Shown here in pieces: positions 20,712 through 29,815 of a stretch of DNA of 39,302 nt (the first letter of the stretch is position 1; each line of letters starts with the position of its first letter). The stretch spans positions 1-39,302 of IMG/VR virus record IMGVR_UViG_3300046450_000316; one strand, written 5' to 3'. The position numbers and the translations under genes were made by a program. The notes under the pieces were generated by a model. The model was not told where the DNA came from. It did no database searches and worked only from the letters and a program-made list of their open reading frames with translations. Origin of the DNA: a virus.

Positions 20712-21994
20712 ATTGCATACCTTATAATTACGATTCCTGAACCTCCTGAACCAGCAGTTCGATTTGTGCCGCCATTGCTGCCTCCACCGCCACCGCCACC
20801 TGTAAAATCAGTACCAGCAACTGCGGATGCCCCACCACCACCTACACCACCGTCAGCTACACCTAAGCTATATGCTTCTCCAGCACCTCCTCCAGCAAAG
20901 TATCTTGCTCCGTTATCTAAATGTCCGGCACTTGCATTTGTTAAAAGTGTAAATGAATCGTTAGCATTTAATCCCATAACTTGATCTTCTCCAACACCAC
21001 CATTACCAGCTTGTGCGGCTGCATCACCAGCTTGTGATCCAACCTCTCCAACTCCACCTGCACCACCACCTCCACCACCAGCAGCTTCAGAACCTCCATT
21101 TGCATTTACATTACCTCCAGCATTTCCTTGACCGGATTCGCCAGCACCACCAGCTCCAGTTGCATATGACCCACCTCCACCAGAACCTCCGTCTACTCCT
21201 GCCGCATTGACTGTTTGTGCGCCACCACCACCGCCCCCAATTGAAACTATAGCAGAACCTATACTTGAATTTACTCCACTTGCTCCCCTAACATTAGTAC
21301 CAGCAGTACCACCACCACCAACCGTTATTGTATATGCTTGAGCAGTAACAGAAAAACCAGCAGCAGTTCTAAAACCTCCTGCTCCTCCCCCTCCACCAGA
21401 ATTAGTATTAGAGTCTCCACCAGCCGCACCACCAGCAACTACGAGATAGTCAACTGTGCCTGAAATATTAGGTGTAAATGTACCTGAAGTAGTAAAGGTG
21501 TGTACTTTGTAACTTCCGTAAGTTGTTATTGTTCCGCCTGTGGCATTGAATGTTACGTTACTTATTTGATCCCAAGTAGACCCATTATAAACACTAACTA
21601 CATCAGTCGTACTATTATAATACATTTGTCCTTCAGACGGACTTGACGGTGCAGAACTTGGTGTCAGAATTAATGATGGTGCAGTGACATTTCCACTGAA
21701 CGTACCTCCTGTTTTGGGGACTGTGTTAGCAGGACTAAATGCTGACAGAGCAATGATTTCAATGACATCTCCTGAAGCATAAGCTGAAGCGAATACTACT
21801 GTGCTACCGTCTGAAGCCGCTACGTCTGTTGGAATAACTTGCTTCACGCCATTGAGGTACACTGATACTTGGTGCAGAGTATATCCAACCGCCCTGCCGT
21901 CATCGTCATTACTAACTACTGTGCCGGAGCCTGTAGCAGTGTAAATAAACCTTTCTGCTTGTCCTTGTCCGGGTTCTTGTCCAATATAGCTCAT
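20708..21994 (-). CDS. Glycine-rich tail fibre/adhesin
   Basis: A 428-residue fibre. The N-terminal 85 residues (MSYIGQEPGQGQAERFIYTATG, QVSVYLNGVKQVI) form the beta-rich attachment domain typical of marine podophage fibres. Then comes a linker with SAPSSPSEGQMYYNSTTDVVSVYNGSTWD. From about 160 follows a very Gly/Ala-rich domain with runs such as SGGGGGAGG and TGGGGGGGSNGGTN, ending SGIVIIRY. This is the polyglycine-rich host-recognition domain type also seen in T-even gp38-like adhesins. The plus strand shows long CCACC runs here only because of this composition. Confidence 0.85.
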   Translation of the reverse strand: MSYIGQEPGQGQAERFIYTATGSGTVVSNDDDGRAVGYTLHQVSVYLNGVKQVIPTDVAASDGSTVVFASAYASGDVIEIIALSAFSPANTVPKTGGTFSGNVTAPSLILTPSSAPSSPSEGQMYYNSTTDVVSVYNGSTWDQISNVTFNATGGTITTYGSYKVHTFTTSGTFTPNISGTVDYLVVAGGAAGGDSNTNSGGGGGAGGFRTAAGFSVTAQAYTITVGGGGTAGTNVRGASGVNSSIGSAIVSIGGGGGGAQTVNAAGVDGGSGGGGSYATGAGGAGESGQGNAGGNVNANGGSEAAGGGGGGAGGVGEVGSQAGDAAAQAGNGGVGEDQVMGLNANDSFTLLTNASAGHLDNGARYFAGGGAGEAYSLGVADGGVGGGGASAVAGTDFTGGGGGGGSNGGTNRTAGSGGSGIVIIRYAI

Positions 21995-22006
21995 GTTTTG
22001 TTTCCT

Positions 22007-23254
22007 TTAGTAATTAATTCCAATGCCGTGAAGTTGTGTTAATTTTGATGCCGATTGATTAGCCCAAACTGCTTTGTAACGAATATCTGATCCAGAGGTG
22101 CACGTTGTCTCTCCGAGTCTAATCATTTTGATTCCTGTAGAAAACAAGGGCGTGACCGCAGTATAAGTAGCTTCTGTCCAGTTTGTGCCTCCATTACAGG
22201 TAAAATATATTTCTAAATCTGTCCCAATTGTTGCTGTTCCGGCATCGTCTTTATACAGCATCACACCAGAGACTTTAGTTTTTGCAGTTGATGGTACATT
22301 TGCATTTCCGATTAATGTCCCTGTCGTTGCTCCTACGGTAGTATACGCAGATGTAGGAGGAGTAAAACTAGCAGTGGAAGTCCAACGAGCAATGTTTGAA
22401 ACACGAAATTCCTCTATCTTTCCGGCATAGGGATATAATGCTCCCCCATTACTACTCCCAATCGAAAAAACACCAGTTGCATTCGTTGTGACAGTAGGAC
22501 TTGATAGATCCTTTACATTGACACCATTTTGGAAAGCATAAAATTTGCTTGCGGATTGATCATAAACTAGAGCGATATGCATCCAAGCACCTGCGGTACA
22601 CACGACTCCAGTGTCATAATCACTATTCACAAAACCGATCCATAATTTTCCATCTGTCCCAGATAAAACATACATCTCCCCAGCGTTTGCATCTCCGCTA
22701 GCATTTATATCACGATGAAATATTATTTGATTAAGACCTGTAATTGCATCTGGTTTTTGCCACCAATCAATTGTGAAATCTGTGGAAGTGTTAACATCAA
22801 ATGCATTATTTGAGGCATAAACCAATCCTGCATTACCTGAAGGGAAATCAATTGAAGCAGTGCCGAATTTTTTATCGGCAGTTTGTGTAGTAACCGAACC
22901 AATTGTACTGCTAGGAGATAGATTATTTGAACTGGAATCAGTAAAAGTAGTCCCAGCGTCTGATCCATCACCATGAAGTAAAAACAATGTGTTAGGATCT
23001 GATATAACCCCTACATATTCACTTGCATAGCGGTCAACATCAGTTTCAGTCCCTATCCCTGAATCACTTTCAAATTGGTCTATAAATGAGTTAGGTAAAT
23101 TGTAAGCAACATGGTTATCACCCATAGCTTGACGTAGTGCAACAGTTGTTAGATCTTGTTTTACTGCTAATAATTCTACATCAGTTGTGGCAGTACTTGG
23201 TAAGTCTGACGATGTTAACGGAGATGATGCTCCTTTTCTTCCTAAGTAAGCCAT
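22007..23254 (-). CDS. Tail-fibre protein with a LamG/concanavalin-like domain
   Basis: A 415-residue protein. After a short N-terminal part (MAYLGRKGASSPL), residues about 85-300 read as a laminin-G-like jelly roll: FLLHGDGSDAGTTFTDSS, FTIDWWQKPD, AWMHIALVYDQSASKFYAFQNG, KIEEFRVSNIARW. Such domains bind glycans, so it probably recognises host surface sugar. The C-terminal 110 residues form another beta domain (DLEIYFTCNGGTNWTEATYT). It starts on the stop of the 109-residue gene. Binding target unknown. Confidence 0.82.
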   Translation of the reverse strand: MAYLGRKGASSPLTSSDLPSTATTDVELLAVKQDLTTVALRQAMGDNHVAYNLPNSFIDQFESDSGIGTETDVDRYASEYVGVISDPNTLFLLHGDGSDAGTTFTDSSSNNLSPSSTIGSVTTQTADKKFGTASIDFPSGNAGLVYASNNAFDVNTSTDFTIDWWQKPDAITGLNQIIFHRDINASGDANAGEMYVLSGTDGKLWIGFVNSDYDTGVVCTAGAWMHIALVYDQSASKFYAFQNGVNVKDLSSPTVTTNATGVFSIGSSNGGALYPYAGKIEEFRVSNIARWTSTASFTPPTSAYTTVGATTGTLIGNANVPSTAKTKVSGVMLYKDDAGTATIGTDLEIYFTCNGGTNWTEATYTAVTPLFSTGIKMIRLGETTCTSGSDIRYKAVWANQSASKLTQLHGIGINY

Positions 23255-23583
23255 TATGTAATCTCCAGAAAACTCATTATAACGTCTGCACTTGATGCAG
23301 TATTTGATGTTACAGTAATTTTATCACCTGTCATTAGAACGACTTTTTGGTCACCTCCAAGAACAACTAACGATCCACCTGTAGGTATTGGTGCTGTCTT
23401 AACTATGTTGGTTGTGTTAGTGCCATCACCAAGTGTGACTGTAACTGATATTACTCCAGCGGTTATATTTGCTACTGTCATTCCAATTAAAGTAGTTTGA
23501 GTGCTTGCTCCGACTACTGCACCTACGTCTACTGGACTTGTGCCTACTGCTCTTAGTGTTCTATTCTTAAATGTATTTGCCAT
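23254..23583 (-). CDS. Small fibre-cluster structural protein, 109 residues
   Basis: An all-beta looking protein of 109 residues (MANTFKNRTLRAVGTSPVDVG, TLIGMTVANIT, VISVTVTLGDG, KVVLMTGDKITVTSN). Proteins of this type occur in tail regions of marine podo- and siphoviruses, and are probably fibre-connector or virion decoration proteins. It lies 3 bases after the main tail-fibre gene and shares one base with the LamG gene. Confidence 0.7.
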   Translation of the reverse strand: MANTFKNRTLRAVGTSPVDVGAVVGASTQTTLIGMTVANITAGVISVTVTLGDGTNTTNIVKTAPIPTGGSLVVLGGDQKVVLMTGDKITVTSNTASSADVIMSFLEIT

Positions 23584-23586
23584 TAT

Positions 23587-25077
23587 TTATCCTAATGCGA
23601 TTGCCATTGCTGTTGCTGAGTTATCTGCGGTTACAATTGATTGGGCTTCTGTTTGTCCAATAGCTCCCCATGCTGAACCATCGTGAACATTAAGTTGATT
23701 AGTTGCTGTATTGTAGTATAAGTCTCCGTCATCATTGTTGGAACTGGGTGCAGAACTAGCTATTCTATACTTGTCTGCAAAATCATTAATGCTACTTAAA
23801 TTGTTTGCAACTGTTTCAAGGTCTGCAATTACTCCAGTAGCTCCAATAGCATCCATATCCGCTATTACTCCTGAAGCACCAAGTAAATCCATATCCGCTA
23901 TTACTCCTGAAGCACCAAGTAAATCCATGTCAGTAATAACTGCCGGAACTGCTAACAAAGCCATATCAGCAATAACCGCTGATACTCCTAATAAGTTCAT
24001 GTCAGTTACTACGTCAGACGTTCCTAATACATTCATGTCTGCTACAACATCTGCCGTTCCTAAAACATTCATATCAGCAACTACGTCTGAAGTAGCTAAC
24101 ACATTCATATCTGTTACTACATCTGATGTACCTAAAATAGCTAAATCAGCTACTACGGCAGAAGTTCCTAAAATAGACATATCTTCTACTACAGCAGCAG
24201 TAGCTAACAATGCCATATCTTCTATTACACCTGTAGCACCTAGAGCATCCATGTCTGCTATTACTCCAGAAGCTCCTAACAAGTCCATATCAGTTATTAC
24301 CGATGAAACAGCTAGTAAAGCCATGTCATCTGTTACTGTTGTGGAACCTAAAATAGCCATGTCATCTGTGACAGTAGTACTACCTAGAATAGCCATATCA
24401 GCTACTACCGCATCGGTTCCTAAGATTGCCATATCTGCAACAGCAGCCGTAGTACCTAACCTACCTATCTCAGTAGATATTCCTGCGACAGTAGCAGAGT
24501 TAGTCTTGTCCGTAGCAGTTAACCATGTGTCCTCAAGATATGTTTTATTTACAGCATCATTAGCACTTGCTGGATTTGCTACATTCTTAATAACTCTATT
24601 TGTACTACTTGTTGAAGCATCCCATTTATTGTCTGCACCAATTACTATTCCTTGTAGAGCTATATCCATAGCTTCCTGAGCTACATGCAGAGTTTGATTA
24701 GTAGAAGAATCTAAGTCTTGTTCTCGTATTACTGATCCCGGTGCAAAGTCTACTTGAGCAGTTGAACGGTTTGAGATACGTTTTATGAGAACTGTACCAC
24801 TTGTAATAGTATGATTAGGTGTAGTTAAATGTACCTTAGTAGGAGTAGTAACATTGTCTACATAAAATAATTGACTTGCAGCAAGAGCATCTACTGAAGA
24901 TCCTTTAGTTCCATCTCCTGCAAGTAAAGTTCCATTTAAATAAACCTGTATAGTCTCGCCATTTGAAGGCTCAAATTTTGTTTTGTTAGCTACTAAATCG
25001 TAGTTATTACTAGGACTAGAACTAAAAGTTACACTACTGTAACTAAATGGTCCTGATATTTCCGCAGTTGTTGGCAT
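23587..25077 (-). CDS. Main tail fibre with T7 gp17-type N-terminus and 12-residue repeats
   Basis: A 496-residue fibre. Residues 1-150 match the T7 tail-fibre N-terminal domain that docks the fibre on the tail (QVYLNGTLL, FYVDNVTTPTKVHL, APGSVIREQDLDSSTNQ, HVAQEAMDIA). Residues about 211-423 are about 18 tandem 12-residue repeats of the type AVVADMAILGTD, likely a long helical or beta-helical shaft. Residues 425-496 form a small end (SSAPSSNNDDGDLYYNTATNQLNVHDG). There is no large receptor domain, so the three following fibre genes may supply it. It is the first gene after the gp16-like ejection protein. Confidence 0.88.
   Translation of the reverse strand: MPTTAEISGPFSYSSVTFSSSPSNNYDLVANKTKFEPSNGETIQVYLNGTLLAGDGTKGSSVDALAASQLFYVDNVTTPTKVHLTTPNHTITSGTVLIKRISNRSTAQVDFAPGSVIREQDLDSSTNQTLHVAQEAMDIALQGIVIGADNKWDASTSSTNRVIKNVANPASANDAVNKTYLEDTWLTATDKTNSATVAGISTEIGRLGTTAAVADMAILGTDAVVADMAILGSTTVTDDMAILGSTTVTDDMALLAVSSVITDMDLLGASGVIADMDALGATGVIEDMALLATAAVVEDMSILGTSAVVADLAILGTSDVVTDMNVLATSDVVADMNVLGTADVVADMNVLGTSDVVTDMNLLGVSAVIADMALLAVPAVITDMDLLGASGVIADMDLLGASGVIADMDAIGATGVIADLETVANNLSSINDFADKYRIASSAPSSNNDDGDLYYNTATNQLNVHDGSAWGAIGQTEAQSIVTADNSATAMAIALG
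23809..24447 (-). repeat. 36-bp tandem repeats in the tail fibre gene
   Basis: About 18 units of 36 bases encode 12 residues each with the pattern xVVxDMxxLGxS. Two adjacent units near 23850-23920 are virtually identical at DNA level, while others differ, indicating recent as well as old duplications. A long plus-strand open frame (23735-24679) arises only from this regular codon pattern. Confidence 0.9.
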
Positions 25078-25105
25078 GTTTATTTATTTTGTTATAAAGG
25101 TGGGA

Positions 25106-28100
25106 TTAATTCTTTAAACGAATGGTTTCAGTCCATCCTTGCATTTTAAGTTCTTGCATTAAACCTACATTAGCTTCTAGATTTACCATCTTAGTAAAAG
25201 CTATTTCGTTGTTTATTTGAAGGCGAGTATCTATCATCATTTTATGCATCATTTTTTCTTGCATATTTTCTACTAAATCATATTTATTGTTTTCAATATT
25301 TCTAATAACTTGTTCGTACTCTGGAGTATTAAAACTTTCTTTATTGAGTTCTCCTGCATAAACAGCCCATGCGTATCTTTGGTTTTGATTTAAAGAAAAC
25401 TTACCTCCTAAGTGCTTGTTTGTCCATCTACGAGGATCTTTCCAAGCTTGATTGCCTACCCCATTTCCTTTAATTTCCAAACCCATCATAAGTTGCATAG
25501 TCACACTTCTTTGAGCTACTTTTGGATAAAAAGGAAGTAAAATATTTTTAAGTCCTAGTTCAAGTTTGTCTAAAGATGAGCCAGGAAGATGACGTAGTAA
25601 ATTACCTTCTGGACCTACCATAGCTACTACATCCTGACCTACTTTTGGATACTTTATATTTGATGTATCTATTATGGTCATAGATTCTACTTTAGCCTGA
25701 TACTCTTGAATTAACTTATCAAAGAAGTCCTTTTCTTTAAACGTCATTTTTCTTGGATCTCTTATAGCTTTTCCTGAGCCTTTCAATCTTATAGCTGCAT
25801 TCTCACCAAGTGTATGAGGAACTTTGTCTTCATAAGCTGGTCCATACCTTTTATTCGGATTAAAAGTTTTATGTAGAGATTTTCTGATTCCTGTGAGTCC
25901 ATTTTCGAGAGGATTGAGATAAGTTCCCCATTGCGCTAATTCTTTAGCAAGACGAGTATCCCATGAAGAATTAGGACGGCCTGAGAAAGCTGGAGCTACA
26001 GACTCTAAGGTATCTTTTAGTGGTTTTACCATTGGCAATTGAGTTAGCCAGTGTCCCAACGCAAAAAACAATTTATTGTCCCATGCTTCAAACTCATCTA
26101 TTGAGTCTTGTTCTAGTTGTCCATCTGATCCATCAGGCAACTTAACTTGTTCAACCATTGCTTCAAGGTATTTCTGCCTTGCACTACCTAAAATACTTCC
26201 TAACATAAGGCTATAATTTAAAGGATCTATTCGGAGTAAACTGAAAGATGTTACTGTTCCATCTTCTGCTTTCATAAATATTTCAGAACTACCAGTACCT
26301 TCTACTTGATTCAAGTAAAAGTTAGAAGGATCGTAACTGTCCATTCCTTTTGTGTACAGTATATTACCGCTTTCACCATAACTATTCCCAAGACTCATGC
26401 CTAAACCTAATAGGGCAGAACCACTAACAGTTTTTGCAAGTACATCTTGACGAAAAGATGGATCTCCTGAATTCCACTTAGCTCGTTGCTCTTTATTAAA
26501 GAATACTTTAAAAGGTTTAAGCGGTCCTCTTTCATATAGTTGTTGATTTACAATATTTACTGCAGTACGCATGAAATTTGTTTTACTAGATAAAAAGTTT
26601 TTACCTAAATTAACAACTATATTCTGTGTGTTCTTACTTATCTTTTCTGCTAGTGGAGCATCTTTAGCAGCTTTAATATCAGAAGTATGATCTCTTAATC
26701 TTTCTACATATTTTAAAGGTTTAGGAAGAGCTTCCTGCATCAAACCAACTTGAGCTACTTTAGAAGCTTCTTGAGCAATATCATCAGGTAAATTAGTGAT
26801 TACTTTTTCTTGCATCACAGTTACCATACGATTAAAATCACTTTTTGAAGTCTTAGCTAAGTTCTCACCCAACTCTTCTCTAACTAATTTTTCAGCCCTA
26901 ATAGCAGCTAATTTAAACATTTCTCGTCTTTCAAAAAGAGTCCGAAAAGCTTGATCCTGCATAATTAAGCCTCTTCCTGCAGAACTATGTATAAATCCGT
27001 ACCCATTGAATACAGTTTTCATGACTTTCCCTACTTCATTCTTTTCTAAATTTAGTAATTCGGGAAACATTTTAGTCATCTCAGCATTAATTCCTGGAGC
27101 CATAGTAAATTCTTTTCCTAAAATCATCTGCTTAACTTCTGATCCTTGCATATTACTACGGCTATATGTATCAGATAATTCCATAGCATCATCTACAGAA
27201 CCTATAGACCTTGTTTTTAGAGTTCTACCAGTTTGAAGAGATAATCCAATTGCAGAGTTATCAAAGTATCCTTTACCTAGAAAGGGTTCTATAAATGCTT
27301 GTGCTGTTCCATATTGCTCTGCTTTAAGAACATTAAAAGTAAATCCATCTCCTTTACCCATAAACTGAGATCCTGTCCAATCAAACCATTTTCTACCTAA
27401 CGCATTTGCTCCTACCTTTGTACCTGATTCTAGTCCAGTTTGTAGAAACCAAGCAGTCATTCCAAGAGTAGCACCAGCTTGCGTAGTTAGATTTGATAGA
27501 AGGCCATTCTGAGCTTTCATTTTATTTCCATGAAAGAACTTATAAAGAGATCCTGTTTCATTTTTCATTTGAGTCTTTAATTGAAGCAGATCTTCAGCTT
27601 TAGAAACATTTTTAGCTAAATCAGCCAAAACCTCTGGACCTGTTTTTCCTGATTCTGCTGCTCCTCTAACTACTTCTAATAAAGTCTTTTCTTCTGCACC
27701 AATTAAGTGTCTTCTGTACGATAACGTACGAGAAATATTTGAAGCTACTTTTAAATCAGTCTCCAAAGATCCCATATACCTGTAAGCATCTAAATAGTAA
27801 TCAGCCCATTCTTCAGGGCTTGGAGCTTTGTTTGCGTTTAATATTTCTGCAATTCTATCTGAAGAATCCTTCCAAAGTTTTCCTTCTTGCCATAAGTATT
27901 GTCTTATAGCTCCAGCCATAGCAGGAGTCTGATCTGTTGAATTAGCCCAGTTTTTATAATAAGCAGCTAAGTTATCTTCTCCTACTAATGCAAGTAACTC
28001 ATCTTGCATTCTTTTGGCTTGTTCAGCTATTTCTGGATTAGTCTTAACATCTTTAAAATAGCTATCTTCCATTACTTTAGCTAACTGATTAATGTAATTA

Positions 28101-29815
28101 ACTCTACCATCGTGAGAGCTTATTCTTTTTACGTTAAGAAATTCCTGAGTGTTTTTATCTAGGTCTAAGCTATCAGGATCTTTTATCATCTTTCTTATTG
28201 CTTCATTAACAACTTTTTGATCTTTAGGTCTAATTGTTGATTGTTTCTGAACAATAGGTACTAACCTTCCATCCACTAATAATAAATTATTCTTCTTTAG
28301 AACTTTATCTACAGCTTTTGGATCATCTGATCTTACTTTTTTTAATGCCGCTAATGTCTCTTTTTGAACTTTTCCTGCAGCCTGTATATCAGTCAACGCA
28401 CCTTGAATATTAGGATCTTCTAAACCATCTGTAATTCTATCTGCACGATCTTTTGAACGTAGGTGCTTCATCTTTCCTAAGAAAGTATCCGTTTGTTTTA
28501 CTATTTCTTTTGCAATAGGTTTATTCCAGTTATATAGTCCTCTTCCTACCATAGCGATTATTGGTCCTGCTCCAGCAATAGCAGTTCCTGGAAGTAACGC
28601 ATTTAATGAATTCTTATAAGCTCTCATAAACGCATCATCATCAGGTTGCTCAATAAGAAAATTTACTACATCATTATCAAATCCTACTTCTTTAAGGAAT
28701 ACACCTAGGGTGTTTTCTGGAGAAACATGAACTGGTGAACCAATAACTTCTTGTGTAATAGTTTTTACTGCTGCAAATGTTTTAGGATTATTTAATCTAG
28801 CCCTCTCTAAGGCAGTCTTTAAGAAACGATTATGTTTATTTATAATAGTTCCTAAGCCGTTCAAAGCTTTTCCTCCTGTATAAAAAGCTAAGGCTACTTC
28901 TGCAATAGGTTCTACAGCTCTTCCTGCAAAAGTCTTGGGAGCGTTAGGTCTGTCTATATAAGTAGATAAACGCCATACGTCATTAACCCATGCTTCTGCC
29001 TCTTTTCTATCAGTAAATAAACTTCCTATAGCAGTCATAGGTTCAGCAAGAAGTTGTCCTCCCATACCTAATACAAATGATCCTATGTTATGTCCTGCTC
29101 TGCCAATCATGCGGACAAGATCAATTCCAAATTCATCTCCGGCTCTGCCAGTTCCTCCAGCAGCAATCTGCAGTATTTTTTGATAGTTTTGTGTGTTAAT
29201 CCTTTTCTTTAAAAAATCTTTTAATATCTCTGCACCTTCAGTAGTGTTATCATTATCAGGAAACTTTTCTTGAAAATCTTTTAAAATTACTGTTGGATCT
29301 ATTCCTGCAAAGTAACCTGTTTGAGGATCAAATACATTTACCTCATCTCCAAACTGTTGAAGCAAAGAATCCATATTATCAAGACTGTCTTCGCTATTAC
29401 TTATAGAAACGGCAACGTCCAAGAACTTTTGGTGTCTAGCATCTATCTCATTAGGATTGAGTGCTTTTGTCTGTTCCTGAGTAGTTCCAATTTGCACAGG
29501 TCTTCTAGCGTTTCCTATTTGTTCAGAGAAGTCTTTGCTCCATGCAGTAGCCGATTCAGGAGAATCAAAGGATAAGAAGTCATCGTTTTCGATAGCTAAT
29601 TTTTGTGCATCAACAGGACTGTATTGCTGTAAAGTTCCTTCTTTATTAGCTCTTACTGTAGGATAAAGATATTCTTTTCCATCTACATTACTGGACATAG
29701 TATGTGCTGCACCAGCGGTAGGATGAGCAGCCTTATTTGGATTTAAAGCATCCTCCATCCAAGAAAAACTTTTGAATCCTCTTAAAGGATCAGTAGTTGG
29801 TTGTATTTCTTCCAT
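25106..29815 (-). CDS. Internal virion (DNA ejection) protein, T7 gp16-like
   Basis: A 1569-residue protein in the gp16 position, larger than T7 gp16 (1318). In T7 gp16 forms, with gp14 and gp15, the channel through which DNA is injected. The T7-type lytic transglycosylase at the N-terminus is not visible here. Instead residues about 38-100 carry the small module HTMSSNVDGKEYLYPTVR...DAQKLAIENDDFLSFDSPESA. Long helical regions make up most of the rest. Hydrophobic patches are seen, e.g. TLGMTAWFLQTGLESG and SGSALLGLGMSLGNSYG, which may enter the membrane. Its ATG shares one base with the gp15-like stop. Assignment rests on order, length and composition. Confidence 0.8.
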   Translation of the reverse strand: MEEIQPTTDPLRGFKSFSWMEDALNPNKAAHPTAGAAHTMSSNVDGKEYLYPTVRANKEGTLQQYSPVDAQKLAIENDDFLSFDSPESATAWSKDFSEQIGNARRPVQIGTTQEQTKALNPNEIDARHQKFLDVAVSISNSEDSLDNMDSLLQQFGDEVNVFDPQTGYFAGIDPTVILKDFQEKFPDNDNTTEGAEILKDFLKKRINTQNYQKILQIAAGGTGRAGDEFGIDLVRMIGRAGHNIGSFVLGMGGQLLAEPMTAIGSLFTDRKEAEAWVNDVWRLSTYIDRPNAPKTFAGRAVEPIAEVALAFYTGGKALNGLGTIINKHNRFLKTALERARLNNPKTFAAVKTITQEVIGSPVHVSPENTLGVFLKEVGFDNDVVNFLIEQPDDDAFMRAYKNSLNALLPGTAIAGAGPIIAMVGRGLYNWNKPIAKEIVKQTDTFLGKMKHLRSKDRADRITDGLEDPNIQGALTDIQAAGKVQKETLAALKKVRSDDPKAVDKVLKKNNLLLVDGRLVPIVQKQSTIRPKDQKVVNEAIRKMIKDPDSLDLDKNTQEFLNVKRISSHDGRVNYINQLAKVMEDSYFKDVKTNPEIAEQAKRMQDELLALVGEDNLAAYYKNWANSTDQTPAMAGAIRQYLWQEGKLWKDSSDRIAEILNANKAPSPEEWADYYLDAYRYMGSLETDLKVASNISRTLSYRRHLIGAEEKTLLEVVRGAAESGKTGPEVLADLAKNVSKAEDLLQLKTQMKNETGSLYKFFHGNKMKAQNGLLSNLTTQAGATLGMTAWFLQTGLESGTKVGANALGRKWFDWTGSQFMGKGDGFTFNVLKAEQYGTAQAFIEPFLGKGYFDNSAIGLSLQTGRTLKTRSIGSVDDAMELSDTYSRSNMQGSEVKQMILGKEFTMAPGINAEMTKMFPELLNLEKNEVGKVMKTVFNGYGFIHSSAGRGLIMQDQAFRTLFERREMFKLAAIRAEKLVREELGENLAKTSKSDFNRMVTVMQEKVITNLPDDIAQEASKVAQVGLMQEALPKPLKYVERLRDHTSDIKAAKDAPLAEKISKNTQNIVVNLGKNFLSSKTNFMRTAVNIVNQQLYERGPLKPFKVFFNKEQRAKWNSGDPSFRQDVLAKTVSGSALLGLGMSLGNSYGESGNILYTKGMDSYDPSNFYLNQVEGTGSSEIFMKAEDGTVTSFSLLRIDPLNYSLMLGSILGSARQKYLEAMVEQVKLPDGSDGQLEQDSIDEFEAWDNKLFFALGHWLTQLPMVKPLKDTLESVAPAFSGRPNSSWDTRLAKELAQWGTYLNPLENGLTGIRKSLHKTFNPNKRYGPAYEDKVPHTLGENAAIRLKGSGKAIRDPRKMTFKEKDFFDKLIQEYQAKVESMTIIDTSNIKYPKVGQDVVAMVGPEGNLLRHLPGSSLDKLELGLKNILLPFYPKVAQRSVTMQLMMGLEIKGNGVGNQAWKDPRRWTNKHLGGKFSLNQNQRYAWAVYAGELNKESFNTPEYEQVIRNIENNKYDLVENMQEKMMHKMMIDTRLQINNEIAFTKMVNLEANVGLMQELKMQGWTETIRLKN

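Noticed and set aside
20708-21400. Plus-strand proline/histidine-rich frames and CCACC repeats
   Set aside because: They are the complement of glycine codons of the Gly-rich adhesin on the minus strand.
23735-24679. 314-codon plus-strand open frame opposite the tail fibre
   Set aside because: It mirrors the regular 36-base repeats of the fibre gene; the sense strand carries the recognisable T7 fibre N-terminus, and no ribosome binding site or family fits the antisense product.
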